DNA of 64,000 nucleotides from a virus: IMG/VR virus record IMGVR_UViG_3300020204_000007, positions 62,001 to 126,000 of that record; one strand, 5' to 3'. Shown piece by piece: positions 26,741 to 35,302 of this stretch (position 1 is its first letter; each line of letters starts with the position of its first letter). The notes under the pieces were generated by a model. It saw only the letters and a program-made list of their open reading frames with translations, ran no database searches and was not told where the DNA came from. The position numbers and the translations under genes were made by a program.

Positions 26741-27301
26741 ATGGCGGGGGTAATCTTGCAAAGCAAGCATTCTTTCGAAATTTATCTTGTTCGCTCTAAT
26801 CCTCTTTACGAAAACTTACCACGAATATTTATCGCAAAAATAAAAAATGAAAAAATATCATGGGTTTATGAAATTGATGAAATTCAAGAAAGACTATTTG
26901 ATAATGAATTTTGTTCAGAAGAAGCCGAGCATCTTGGAACTATTGAAAATTTAAATCACGATGAATTGTCAGCCGTGATTCGGCATCCAAAGAAAAATGA
27001 ATTGATTAATTTTGAATTAACTCAAAAATTAATGTGGATGTTTGAAACTTTGATGGGCGATCATATGAAAGTAAAAATTGGTAGCGTTGTTCATTTAGCA
27101 AAACCTAAGAAATTTACTAGAACACCGGAGATGGACTTAGCTGAACAAGAAGAAATGCGCCGTAAAATTGAAAACATAGAGCACAAAAATAAAACTATGC
27201 GCCGGCGCCAAGATGAATTATACCTGTCTGAAGAAGAGGTAGAAGAATATGTATTCAAAAATCGCAAAAACAATCGTAGCATCCATAATTCAAAAAACTA
27301 A
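26741..27301 (+). CDS. Hypothetical protein (186 aa) with basic coiled-coil tail
   Basis: Starts MAGVILQSKHSFEIYLV. The C-terminal third is a strongly charged helix (EEMRRKIENIEHKNKTMRRR) ending in KNRKNNRSIHNSKN. Function unknown; the layout resembles small head-assembly or scaffolding proteins. It overlaps the next gene by 53 bp. The start has no good ribosome-binding site, so a downstream TTG is possible. Confidence 0.6.
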   Translation: MAGVILQSKHSFEIYLVRSNPLYENLPRIFIAKIKNEKISWVYEIDEIQERLFDNEFCSEEAEHLGTIENLNHDELSAVIRHPKKNELINFELTQKLMWMFETLMGDHMKVKIGSVVHLAKPKKFTRTPEMDLAEQEEMRRKIENIEHKNKTMRRRQDELYLSEEEVEEYVFKNRKNNRSIHNSKN

Positions 27302-27746
27302 TAGTTTGGAAGATGCCCCAATTTTAGAAGAATTAGAAGCCGCCGGTGTAGACAATAATTTATTGGCTGAAGTTGTAGATTTTTTAGATCGTTGTAATCT
27401 AATCTATGAATCTGGTATACCAAGTTATGCAACAGAGATTGCAAAAAACAATATTTCTTCTTTAAAAAGAAAAATTTTAATCTCTAATCATCAAGATAAG
27501 TCATTAGAATATGAACTAAAAATGTTAAATCAACCAAGTAAAATTTATTTAGGCGTTAGCTATAATAAAAAGAACGAAAATATTTATGTTAAATCAGATA
27601 GTGGCGAGATTTTAACTATTAAAAAGCTTAATTCTTTAGAAGATTTAAACGCTCATATTGCATCTCATAGTGACCTAGCAGTATACTTTAATGGTGAATT
27701 AGTTTTTATTGATAAAAATACTTCAGGGTATAATAATTTACAATAG
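27249..27746 (+). CDS. Hypothetical protein (165 aa)
   Basis: Overlaps the previous gene by 53 bp. Begins MYSKIAKTIVASIIQKT, with a helical N-terminal half and a beta-like C-terminal half. No recognised motif. It sits just before the prohead protease gene, so an assembly role is plausible. Confidence 0.6.
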   Translation: MYSKIAKTIVASIIQKTNSLEDAPILEELEAAGVDNNLLAEVVDFLDRCNLIYESGIPSYATEIAKNNISSLKRKILISNHQDKSLEYELKMLNQPSKIYLGVSYNKKNENIYVKSDSGEILTIKKLNSLEDLNAHIASHSDLAVYFNGELVFIDKNTSGYNNLQ

Positions 27747-27777
27747 TATATCACCTATGAAGTGCTAAGGAGCCTCC

Positions 27778-28539
27778 GTGCTTATTTATGGAATAGCCGC
27801 AACTGAAACAAAAGACAGAACCGGCGAATCAATTGATTTAAACGGCATGGATATTGCAGATATTCGTTTATTAAATGATGAGCACAGTTCGGATAGATTC
27901 TTTGAAATTCTTGGCTATATTGATTTAGCAAAAAAAATCTATTCAGAAAAAGATTGTGAAGATGAATTTCAAATAAAATGCTGGAACTCATTAAAAAAAC
28001 CTTTTTTATACATATCTGGCAAGTTGATGGACGATCACCCAAATGCACAAAGTGCATCTTCGCTAATCAAATTTAGTATGCAAAATCCAAATTATCCAGT
28101 TGGGTTGTCTGTAGAAGGTATGACAATAGAAAGACAAGGACAAAAACTTGTCAAAACTAAAGTAAAAAATGTTTCTTTAACTATTAAACCCGCAAATCCA
28201 GAATGTAAAATCTTTTCAAAAACAGATTTAACAAAAAGTTTTGATAAAGTAGATCTTCCCGAGAAATATAAAAATATTCATGAATCAAGAAAGCAATTCC
28301 GAGAGCTTCCTTCTAAGCGCATGAGGCTCTTAGCAAAAAGTGAATTGCTTAATGATTTAGTCAGTCTTGCAAAATCTGGCGATAATTTACAAATTTCTGG
28401 CGCTACTATTATGAAGTGCTGGAATTGCGGGGAAGGTAAAGCGTTTTTAAAGAGCAGATTGCCAAACCGCTGCCCTGCTTGCAATGAACGATTTACTATG
28501 TCTGATATTTATAAAGCTTTATGTTCTAAAGATGAATAA
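27778..28539 (+). CDS. Prohead (capsid maturation) protease with C-terminal zinc ribbon
   Basis: Cleaves scaffold and capsid proteins during head maturation. The GTG start at 27778 is preceded by AAGGAG. The domain shows the phage capsid-protease pattern: LLNDEH (His H36), ISGKLMDDHP, and YPVGLSVEGMTIER (nucleophile S111), followed by KTKVKNVSLTIKPANPECK. A zinc ribbon (C214, C217, C232, C235) has been added at the C-terminus, which is unusual for this family. It lies apart from the capsid and portal genes and next to virion genes. Confidence 0.87.
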   Translation: MLIYGIAATETKDRTGESIDLNGMDIADIRLLNDEHSSDRFFEILGYIDLAKKIYSEKDCEDEFQIKCWNSLKKPFLYISGKLMDDHPNAQSASSLIKFSMQNPNYPVGLSVEGMTIERQGQKLVKTKVKNVSLTIKPANPECKIFSKTDLTKSFDKVDLPEKYKNIHESRKQFRELPSKRMRLLAKSELLNDLVSLAKSGDNLQISGATIMKCWNCGEGKAFLKSRLPNRCPACNERFTMSDIYKALCSKDE

Positions 28540-28553
28540 GAGGGCTCAAGAAA

Positions 28554-28958
28554 ATGTCTTCAGGATTATTTGTACGAGATAACTCTAGGCTAAGAAGCGA
28601 ATATTCGGAGCTTTGGGCCCCAGGAGCAACTTCTGTGCCCGCAGGTGCTGCTCTGTTACCATTAACTGCTATTGATGCTGCTAATGCAAAACGTTTGATT
28701 AAAACTTCGCAGGAATCAAAAATACTGTATATTCACAACGGTATGAATGTAGAGCTAGATATCTGGGTATCGTCTAACGATCTAAGCCAAACAAAACAAA
28801 GATGGATGTCTATTGGGCCAGGGCAAGCGTTCAATTTTGACTTAGCTTCTAACAACCTTTTATTAGAAGCTGGTGCTGAAATCTATGTGAGTTACAGTGG
28901 TGGTGGATCTGCTCTTTCTTATCCAAACACCCGTATTCGTTTATTTACATGGGGTTAA
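28554..28958 (+). CDS. Putative virion protein (134 aa)
   Basis: Begins MSSGLFVRDNSRLRSEYSEL. Beta-rich, Ser/Gly/Asn-rich sequence (YVSYSGGGSALSYPNTRIRL) typical of small decoration or neck proteins. It follows the protease gene by 14 bp and precedes another virion-like gene by 3 bp. Confidence 0.65.
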   Translation: MSSGLFVRDNSRLRSEYSELWAPGATSVPAGAALLPLTAIDAANAKRLIKTSQESKILYIHNGMNVELDIWVSSNDLSQTKQRWMSIGPGQAFNFDLASNNLLLEAGAEIYVSYSGGGSALSYPNTRIRLFTWG

Positions 28959-28961
28959 TCA

Positions 28962-29702
28962 ATGGGCGGTTATGCAATTAATTTTCCCCCTAGTTTTGAG
29001 TTAACTCAAGCAAATAGCTCTACTATTGGCGGACTTTCAGATCAAATTATTTTTAATTGCACAGGCTTGAATGCTCTTCGTATTCAAGCAATCGGTGCAT
29101 CTCCAATGGATAGTATTTCAGTTTTTGTTTCAATGGATGGAATTAATTATTCTGCCGTGCAAACAATTTTAGGAAATACGCCGTTCTTTTGCAGCGTGCA
29201 TAACTGGGTTTATGCAAAAATAAAACCGGACAATTTTACTGGTACGCCATATCAAATTTTTTGGAAGGGCGATACAAGTAACATCTCTCCAAAAATTAAC
29301 CAAGATGGCTCTCTAAACGTAAATATTTCTGCAACTTCCGTTGAAGATTCAGATATTGCCCGCAATTTTTTCGGTTCTGTAAATGGTGTACCTGCAAATG
29401 TTGAAACTCAAATTGTGCAGTACACGGTTCCTGCTGGTAAACGGGCTGTGATTGTCAGAGCAGAATACTCTGGTGAACAAATCGGTTTATATAAAGTTTA
29501 TATCGATAACATTCAACAAGCCGCTAGAAGAACTCATCATGGCATTGGATTAACTGGACAATTTGAATTTACTGATGCAATTTCTTCTGGTATGATTGCA
29601 CCATCTGGTTCTACTGTCAAAGTAACTGTAATACATGGTCGCCCAGGCTTAGGTCAGTTTGATGCAAGAATCCAAATCGTTGAACAAATAACAACTGTGT
29701 AA
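28962..29702 (+). CDS. Putative virion structural protein (246 aa)
   Basis: Low-Cys, beta-rich protein with an N-terminal part like a capsid-associated fold (IFNCTGLNALRIQAIGASPM) and a C-terminal half with a jelly-roll-like alternation (TQIVQYTVPAGKRAVIVRAE). It may decorate heads or form fibres. Located in the virion cluster at 28.5-33 kb. Confidence 0.65.
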   Translation: MGGYAINFPPSFELTQANSSTIGGLSDQIIFNCTGLNALRIQAIGASPMDSISVFVSMDGINYSAVQTILGNTPFFCSVHNWVYAKIKPDNFTGTPYQIFWKGDTSNISPKINQDGSLNVNISATSVEDSDIARNFFGSVNGVPANVETQIVQYTVPAGKRAVIVRAEYSGEQIGLYKVYIDNIQQAARRTHHGIGLTGQFEFTDAISSGMIAPSGSTVKVTVIHGRPGLGQFDARIQIVEQITTV

Positions 29703-29718
29703 TAGGGATATATTAAAA

Positions 29719-29895
29719 ATGTCTGTTGAAATTCAAAAGAAAAAAGCTTCCGCAGAATTAGCAAGAGTTACTGCGGCTAGATTAGAAATGGAAGTAAAGC
29801 TAGCGGAACTAGAAGAAGCTATTGAAAGAATTAAAAAAGAAATCAATATTCAAACACAAAAAGAAGAAGAATTAAAGCAGAAAGTAACTTTGTGA
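29719..29895 (+). CDS. Small coiled-coil protein (58 aa)
   Basis: ATG 29719 follows AGGGA; the open reading frame ends at TGA 29893-29895. The sequence is one long charged helix (ARLEMEVKLAELEEAIERIK), consistent with a trimeric or dimeric coiled coil. It fits the spacing between two virion genes. Confidence 0.68.
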   Translation: MSVEIQKKKASAELARVTAARLEMEVKLAELEEAIERIKKEINIQTQKEEELKQKVTL

Positions 29896-29907
29896 CAGCA
29901 GAGTATG

Positions 29908-29942
29908 ATATTATTATCTAGATATTATTATCTAGATATTTT
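29908..29942. repeat. Short tandem repeat with TATCTAGATA palindromes
   Basis: The word ATTATTATCTAGAT is repeated in direct tandem, giving two copies of the palindrome TATCTAGATA, followed by a T-run. It lies between the coiled-coil gene and the next virion gene. It might be a weak terminator or a binding site. Confidence 0.6.
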
Positions 29943-29964
29943 TTTCTAAAGGAGTTTTTGTAAA

Positions 29965-30726
29965 ATGGCTGATTATAATTCAAGTTTGCCTATTAGAACT
30001 GAAGGCGACCCTCAAGAGAAAGTACAATCTAAGATTGTAGACTTTACTGACCCCTCTAAAGGTCAGATTGTTGATACTGATGGTAACGCGCATGTAGAAA
30101 TGCACGGTAATGACCCATCATCTACAGACCAAGTGCTACGACTCAGCGAAGAGGGCGCGTTAACTCCAGACGGTGTTTATAGCGCATCTGGAAATAGTAA
30201 ACCAGGTAATGTTGGTCTTGTTGCTAGTGAACGAAGCGAAAGCCCAGACCATAATACTCAGACTCAACGCCTTACATCCGTCACTCAGGGCAATAAGCGT
30301 CTTCTAGACGTTTCTATCCATGATGAAAATGGACAAGTGTTTTCTGCATCAAACCCGCTTCCTGTTACTTCTGTTGATTCAGAAGGGGATGAAGTAAACG
30401 CGTTTGATTCAGCCTCTACCGTTGCAGCTGGTTCATCAGCAGATATCGAGTACGTAGTTTCTGCTAGTAAAGTTTTAAAATTGTCACAAGTTCATGTTTC
30501 TGCTTCTGGTAAAGTTAAGGCAGAAATTAAAGTTGAATCAGCAGCTGGCTCTGGATCTTTTGCAACAAAATTTGTGATGTTTAACTCATCTGCAAACCCA
30601 AATATCCTTGCTGGTATTGGAGAAAATGTTTCTGTTTCAGCTGGTGCTAAAGTGCGAGTTACAATTACAAATAGAGATACGTCTCCAATGGATTTGTACT
30701 GCACAATCTGTGGCCACGAAATTTAA
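29965..30726 (+). CDS. Putative head decoration or surface virion protein (253 aa)
   Basis: Ser/Asp/Ala-rich protein preceded by AAAGGAG. The N-terminal half is low in hydrophobic residues and probably extended. The C-terminal half (from about residue 145, ASTVAAGSSADIEYVVSASK) looks like a beta-sandwich domain ending in YCTICGHEI. Typical of head fibre or decoration proteins. Codon usage is rather uniform, as in well-expressed genes. Confidence 0.65.
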   Translation: MADYNSSLPIRTEGDPQEKVQSKIVDFTDPSKGQIVDTDGNAHVEMHGNDPSSTDQVLRLSEEGALTPDGVYSASGNSKPGNVGLVASERSESPDHNTQTQRLTSVTQGNKRLLDVSIHDENGQVFSASNPLPVTSVDSEGDEVNAFDSASTVAAGSSADIEYVVSASKVLKLSQVHVSASGKVKAEIKVESAAGSGSFATKFVMFNSSANPNILAGIGENVSVSAGAKVRVTITNRDTSPMDLYCTICGHEI

Positions 30727-30760
30727 TAGTCATTAATTAATAATTAATGCAAAAAGTAGT

Positions 30761-30783
30761 AGCCGAGGAGAAATCACTCGGCT
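30761..30783 (+). promoter_or_regulatory. Hairpin in the leader of the 30810 gene
   Basis: AGCCGAG and CTCGGCT form a perfect 7-bp stem with a 9-nt loop. It lies between two virion genes, 35 bp after the first stop codon. No strong T-run follows, so it may be a weak terminator, an RNA-stability element or a processing site. Confidence 0.65.
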
Positions 30784-30809
30784 ATAACTTTATTGAAGGA
30801 TTTTATTCA

Positions 30810-31196
30810 ATGGGTGATTTAAATTCTCTGGAATCTTCTGATACCATTAAAATTGCCGGGGCGAATAGTTCTGGACAAGAAACTAATTTCGTAAATTCTT
30901 CGCCTAATGGCGATTTACAAACAACAGATATTATGAATACAGCCGCAGTCAGTGGAATTATTTCACTAACTGCGACCCCTGTTGCTTTAAAAATCGGCTC
31001 ATCAAATCTAGAAAACAGAAAATACATAATCCTTCAAGGTCTCACAAGTTCGATCCTTTGGGGATTTTCTGAAAGTAGTCAGACATTTGATATTTTTAAA
31101 AACCAATTTGTTATGTTACCATGCGGGTCAAACATAACAATTTATGCTAAGGTGACGGCAGGCTCTGGACAAATTTCTGTTGGAGAACTTAGCTGA
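30810..31196 (+). CDS. Putative virion protein (128 aa)
   Basis: ATG 30810 (MGDLNSLESS) is preferred because GAAGGA precedes it, rather than the in-frame start upstream. Beta-rich sequence resembling small virion proteins at 28.5 kb (ATPVALKIGSSNLENRKYII). Its stop overlaps the next ATG (TGATG). Confidence 0.65.
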   Translation: MGDLNSLESSDTIKIAGANSSGQETNFVNSSPNGDLQTTDIMNTAAVSGIISLTATPVALKIGSSNLENRKYIILQGLTSSILWGFSESSQTFDIFKNQFVMLPCGSNITIYAKVTAGSGQISVGELS

Positions 31197-31753
31197 TGCC
31201 AGCACCGTTTATTACCTATGCAATAAACCCAAAATTATTTAACACCACTGAACAGTCATTAATTTATATTACCGAAGAAGAAGCCGCTTCTGGCAGAGTT
31301 GACATTACTTATTTTAATGAGATAACTCCTCTGTTTTTGACACTTGATCGCCTTTGTTTAGTGCAAAGTGTTGATTATGAAATTATTAAAGAAGATAGTT
31401 CTACGTTTATTCAATTTATGAACGAAGTTGCCCCTTCTGGTGTTTCTGCTCTAGAAGCTGGAGAAATATTAACTTTTGTTTACAATTCAGTCGCTACTGA
31501 ATCTAATACTCGCCAGCTCCAATACACACTCACACCGCAGCAATGTGCAGAAAATAGAATTGACGTTACCCAAGATGGTAATTTTTCCGTTTTAATGATT
31601 GCTTTAGATAGAATTTGTTTGACTCAAAATCTTGACTATGAATTACAAATTTTAGGTTCAAAAAAATATCTATATTTTATAAATGAACTATCTCAGTCTG
31701 GAAATCAAGCGATTGAGCCCGGCGAAGTTGTTACGATAGTTATAAAAGATTGA
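31196..31753 (+). CDS. Virion-like protein made of two tandem repeats (185 aa)
   Basis: The sequence is an internal duplication. The first half has LTLDRLCLVQSVDYEII ... FIQFMNEVAPSGVSALEAGE. The second has IALDRICLTQNLDYELQ ... LYFINELSQSGNQAIEPGE. Each unit of about 85 residues probably forms a small beta domain. The tandem layout suggests a fibre, adaptor or decoration protein. Start overlaps the previous stop. Confidence 0.7.
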   Translation: MPAPFITYAINPKLFNTTEQSLIYITEEEAASGRVDITYFNEITPLFLTLDRLCLVQSVDYEIIKEDSSTFIQFMNEVAPSGVSALEAGEILTFVYNSVATESNTRQLQYTLTPQQCAENRIDVTQDGNFSVLMIALDRICLTQNLDYELQILGSKKYLYFINELSQSGNQAIEPGEVVTIVIKD

Positions 31754-31817
31754 TTATAAAACACATTTATGTGCTATTATAAACAATAATTAAGCGCATA
31801 AAAGCAGGATAGTTTAC

Positions 31818-32150
31818 ATGGAAAATAATTCTGTTAATAATTTTGTTTTATCTGAAAGAATAAATAATATTTCAGATAAAATTGAAAATGTTGATGATCA
31901 GTTAATCAGAATGAATGAAACTATCAACACTTTAGCTATGCTTAGTGTTAAACAAAATACAATCCTTGAACAACAAGAAAAAATTTTAGAGCAAAATACT
32001 GAATCATTAAAAGAACATATGCGTCGTACAGATCTCTTAGAAAGAGATTCAACACAATTTAAATCTGCGGTTTCGTTTATAAAATGGGGCATTGGAATTC
32101 TTGTGTCTGGCGGAATGGCTCTCATATTAAAATTAATTTTTGGTATTTAA
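31818..32150 (+). CDS. Membrane-anchored coiled-coil protein, XhlA/holin-like
   Basis: Residues about 10-80 are coiled coil (IENVDDQLIRMNETINTLAM). The C-terminus is a single transmembrane segment (FIKWGIGILVSGGMALILKL). This N-out coiled coil plus C-terminal anchor is the layout of XhlA-type lysis accessory proteins. It may help endolysin release or anchor another protein in the inner membrane. The stop abuts the next gene. Confidence 0.65.
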   Translation: MENNSVNNFVLSERINNISDKIENVDDQLIRMNETINTLAMLSVKQNTILEQQEKILEQNTESLKEHMRRTDLLERDSTQFKSAVSFIKWGIGILVSGGMALILKLIFGI

Positions 32151-32993
32151 ATGTCTATTACAATAGATTCAACATTTCCGCATTATTCAAATACAGAAGA
32201 CAACAGTTCTGTAGAAATCGAAGGCAGCTTTAAACGATTTCGTGCAATGGTTAATCCAAGTGATGTTTTACAATTTGGATTAGTCGGTATTCCTAAAATA
32301 TTTCCAATGACAAATGAACAAATCACAGAAGAGTATGTTGGTTTTCATTTGCAAGCAGCAATTTCTCAGCTAGAAATGCAAGGAATGATGCTTAGTCCAG
32401 TCATTACATATATGATTGAAGACTTTAATGACGAAGGATTAGGCGGAACTAGATTTTTCCCTCTTCTACCCAAAAAATATCCATTAAGAAAAATTGAATA
32501 TATCGAACTTAGATTTCCTAATGGCACACGTGATCCATCAACTTTAGTGTACCGCATTCCTGATTCTTGGATCAGTTGGGAACCAAATATTAGTAAAGTA
32601 AATGTAATTGCGACGACTGGTGTTTTAGCACCAACAATTGTGCAGGGAAGCGCTAATATTCCAATGTTTAATCTGTCCCTTACAAGCTATAGACCCTCTG
32701 GCATCCGCATGGCTTATCAGGCTGGATTCGATCAGGATAAGCTACCAATGGTTGTATGGCAGTTGATTTTAGATTTAACCACCTTCAATATTCTGTCCGA
32801 ATTAGGCCCATTGTTATTTCCTACTACTGGTATCACAGTAAGCGTGGATAGCTTATCCCAATCTGGCCAACTTCCCGGACCGCGTATTTTTGAAGCGCGT
32901 TTAAATTCTTTAATCCAACGAATCGAAAAAAATAAACAGCTCATAGCTGGTTATTACGGTAAGCAAATTACCTGTGAGTTCGCGGGGATTTAA
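32151..32993 (+). CDS. Putative head-completion or neck protein (280 aa)
   Basis: Begins MSITIDSTFPHYSN. It has KKYPLRKIEYIELRFPNGTR and YRIPDSWISWEPN in the middle and a helical C-terminus (IFEARLNSLIQRIEKNKQLI). The pattern resembles neck or adaptor proteins of myoviruses. The gene ends 1 bp into RNase H. Confidence 0.6.
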   Translation: MSITIDSTFPHYSNTEDNSSVEIEGSFKRFRAMVNPSDVLQFGLVGIPKIFPMTNEQITEEYVGFHLQAAISQLEMQGMMLSPVITYMIEDFNDEGLGGTRFFPLLPKKYPLRKIEYIELRFPNGTRDPSTLVYRIPDSWISWEPNISKVNVIATTGVLAPTIVQGSANIPMFNLSLTSYRPSGIRMAYQAGFDQDKLPMVVWQLILDLTTFNILSELGPLLFPTTGITVSVDSLSQSGQLPGPRIFEARLNSLIQRIEKNKQLIAGYYGKQITCEFAGI

Positions 32994-33457
32994 TGTTCAT
33001 AATATATACCGATGGATCATCTTCTCAAGGGCATCACAACTCTTGGAAAGGCGGATACGCTTTTATTATCTTAAAAGAAGACGGTTCGACTCTAACAGAA
33101 GGCGCCGGTAGCCATGAATGCGGAACGAATAACCGCATGGAAATTATGGCCGTATTAGAGGCGCTTAAATGTTTGCCTAAAAATAGTATTGTCACAATTA
33201 AAACTGATAGTCAGTACATCATTCGAGCATTTAAAAATAAATGGGTCGAACGTTGGGAAAAAAATGATTGGAAGACTTGCAGCGGCAAGCTTGCACGCAA
33301 TAAAGATTTGTGGCAAGAACTTCTCCCTTTAGTCAAAATCCAGAATATAAACTGGGAATGGGTCAAAGGGCACAGTGGCGTGTATCATAACGAGTACGTT
33401 GACCTACGAGCAAAGGAACAGCGTACATGTCTATATCTGAAGAAAAAAACGATTTAA
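32993..33457 (+). CDS. rnhA: Ribonuclease HI
   Basis: Degrades RNA in RNA-DNA hybrids, e.g. replication primers. All four catalytic acids are visible: D7 (IYTDGSS), E50 (NNRMEIMAVLEAL), D72 (KTDSQYI) and D137 (HNEYVDLRA), plus the WVKGHSG loop near 123-129. The length (154) is that of bacterial RNase HI. It is coupled to the neck gene in front and overlaps the next gene by 31 bp. Confidence 0.93.
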   Translation: MFIIYTDGSSSQGHHNSWKGGYAFIILKEDGSTLTEGAGSHECGTNNRMEIMAVLEALKCLPKNSIVTIKTDSQYIIRAFKNKWVERWEKNDWKTCSGKLARNKDLWQELLPLVKIQNINWEWVKGHSGVYHNEYVDLRAKEQRTCLYLKKKTI

Positions 33458-33642
33458 TTGAAATTACTCTATATTCTCCATTCTTAATTCGAGAAGGAAT
33501 GAGCATAGATCATTGTTTCTCTTCTTTAGAAGAGCTAGATCGCGTTTGGGGCGAACAGTATTCTGAATATTACAAATATAATATCTGGATAGTTAGAGCT
33601 GAAAAAATTCATATATCAAAAAAAGGACAGGCAAGCGGATGA
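33427..33642 (+). CDS. Small hypothetical protein (71 aa)
   Basis: Unrecognised; begins MSISEEKNDLIEITLYSP. Overlaps the end of RNase H by 31 bp in another frame and the next ATG by 4 bp. It belongs to the same operon. Confidence 0.55.
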   Translation: MSISEEKNDLIEITLYSPFLIREGMSIDHCFSSLEELDRVWGEQYSEYYKYNIWIVRAEKIHISKKGQASG

Positions 33643-33962
33643 GCCAAACTGTTGTAAGGTTTTTATTTAATCCTGCCTTTGCACAAACTGGTGGTACTCC
33701 GCGTGCTCTCACGGCAATTTTATTTAGATCTGAAGATAAAGATAATTCTTTGTACGTTAAAAAACATTTAGATTTATCATATTTGCCAGGACTATTTCCT
33801 CTCTCTAAAGAGAATAGCGAATTTTTAAATGCCATTTGCAATAAAGACTGGCAAGTAGAAGAAGGCATTTCTATGCTTTCGACATTTGCAAAAATAGACA
33901 CAACCAATAAACTAAATAGTGAAATCAATGGATTTATAGATTTTTGTATGAGGTTTATATAA
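33639..33962 (+). CDS. Hypothetical protein (107 aa)
   Basis: Unrecognised; begins MSQTVVRFLFNPAFAQTGGT. Acidic and basic residues are balanced, with no membrane segment. It overlaps the following ATG by TAATG. Confidence 0.55.
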   Translation: MSQTVVRFLFNPAFAQTGGTPRALTAILFRSEDKDNSLYVKKHLDLSYLPGLFPLSKENSEFLNAICNKDWQVEEGISMLSTFAKIDTTNKLNSEINGFIDFCMRFI

Positions 33963-34183
33963 TGTCAAAAAAAAATGAAAAACGTGATGATGAAAAATTT
34001 GAACTAAAAACAACTATTATCATGGAGCATCGTGACCTCTATAATCATGTGTCAGAAAAAATGACGTTAGAAACATATGGCATAACTATTTCTGATTTGT
34101 TACGCTCTTTTGAGCAGGCTCTTCGTGGCGCAGGATTCCAATTTAAAGGCGTACTGGGGATAATTGATGAAGAACAAATATAG
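33962..34183 (+). CDS. Small hypothetical protein (73 aa)
   Basis: ATG 33962 is chosen (MSKKNEKRDDEKFE) because it overlaps the previous stop as TAATG, with GAGG upstream. Highly charged N-terminus. The end overlaps the PLP-enzyme gene by 17 bp. Confidence 0.57.
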   Translation: MSKKNEKRDDEKFELKTTIIMEHRDLYNHVSEKMTLETYGITISDLLRSFEQALRGAGFQFKGVLGIIDEEQI

Positions 34184-35231
34184 CGCACAAATGGATTGGG
34201 ATTGGACTATAGATCTTTCTTTAGGTTCTCCGTATGTGTTTAAAGATTATTTACAAAATTATTTAAATGATGCAACTCCATCCCGCGCTATCAAGCTTCA
34301 TGAATTAATGCCATACAATAAATTAGGCGTTTTTCCAGAGCTAGAAGAACAGATTTTAAGATTACACAGAAAATATCATCCTAATTTCATTAATAAAAAT
34401 ACAAAAATTGTAGTATCCAACGGCGCTACTCATGCAATAATGGCGTTATTTCATTTTGCCTCTAAACAATATTTACCAATGCATGTTCCAGCGCCATTCT
34501 GGTTTAGATTACCAGATATGGCAACCATGCAAGATCTAATTCTCACAAAAGAAATTCATGAAGAAATCACATCAGCAACTGCATTATTAACAGTTCCTAA
34601 TAATCCAGATGGAAAGTTGCAAGAATTAACGGATAAATCAAAGTATAAATCTGTTTGGTATGACTGTGTTTATAACTGGCCGTGGTATTTTAAAAACAAA
34701 AACGACTGGCCACACCAAGCTATTCCAGATCTACCAGAAGTGGCTATATTTAGTTTATCAAAATTCAGCGGTCATTGCGGAACACGTATTGGTTGGATGG
34801 TAGTTAATGATCCTCAGCTTGCAAACTTTTTAGAAAATTATATTGAATATGACACAAGCGGAGTTTCTGTAGAAGCACAACTAAGAGCAGCCTCGGTTAT
34901 TAAAACGTTTGAAGATAATAATCTAGGAGATGTTTATAAACATATTGTTGATAAAAGAAAAACAGAACTATCTACGGTACTCAAAAAAATTCAAGAAGTG
35001 CATGGTCAAGAATTTAATATCAAAAATTTTTCCATTGAAAATGGCATGTTTGCATGGATTAAAGACGAATTAAACTGTTTTGTGTTAAATGATATTGCAG
35101 TAATGCCTGGTTGGAAATGCGGTGCGGATAATAAATACGTTCGCGTAAATTTATGCGCAGAGCCATGCGATTGGGACGAAATGGTGTATAGGCTTAATAA
35201 CTATATTGTTCGACAGTGTGATAATCTATGA
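34167..35231 (+). CDS. PLP-dependent aminotransferase, alliinase/TAA1-like fold
   Basis: Type I PLP enzyme (354 residues). Visible are TVPNNPDG (N145/N146) that contacts PLP, WYDCVYNWP with D166, FSLSKFSGHCGTRIGW with the Schiff-base lysine K199 and R207, and a C-terminal YVRVNLCAEPCDWDEM. The SKFSGHCGTRIGW and EYDTSGVSVEAQLRAASVI motifs resemble alliinase and tryptophan-aminotransferase-related (TAA1) proteins rather than bacterial AspC. Substrate unknown. Known phage thymine hypermodification pathways include PLP enzymes, so a role with the 17776 protein is attractive but unproven. Confidence 0.85.
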   Translation: MKNKYSAQMDWDWTIDLSLGSPYVFKDYLQNYLNDATPSRAIKLHELMPYNKLGVFPELEEQILRLHRKYHPNFINKNTKIVVSNGATHAIMALFHFASKQYLPMHVPAPFWFRLPDMATMQDLILTKEIHEEITSATALLTVPNNPDGKLQELTDKSKYKSVWYDCVYNWPWYFKNKNDWPHQAIPDLPEVAIFSLSKFSGHCGTRIGWMVVNDPQLANFLENYIEYDTSGVSVEAQLRAASVIKTFEDNNLGDVYKHIVDKRKTELSTVLKKIQEVHGQEFNIKNFSIENGMFAWIKDELNCFVLNDIAVMPGWKCGADNKYVRVNLCAEPCDWDEMVYRLNNYIVRQCDNL

Positions 35232-35302
35232 GCTCAATTTTAGTTATTAGCCTTATAATCATCGTAGCAGTCCTATTAAAGGAGTTGACGTTGAATGAAT
35301 AG
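35228..35302 (+). CDS. Single-transmembrane microprotein (24 aa)
   Basis: ATG 35228 overlaps the previous stop as ATGA. The peptide is mostly one hydrophobic helix (MSSILVISLIIIVAVLLK). It also contains the ribosome-binding site (AAAGGAG) of the next gene and overlaps it, so coupling is likely. Too short to classify further. Confidence 0.5.
   Translation: MSSILVISLIIIVAVLLKELTLNE

Noticed and set aside
26741-27301. Antisense frame 27091-27282 and other minus-strand frames in this gene
   Set aside because: Arg/Ser-rich shadow of a charged helix; no ribosome-binding site.
30761-30783. Intrinsic terminator in front of the 30810 gene
   Set aside because: The stem is good, but no T-run follows; kept only as a hairpin of unknown role.
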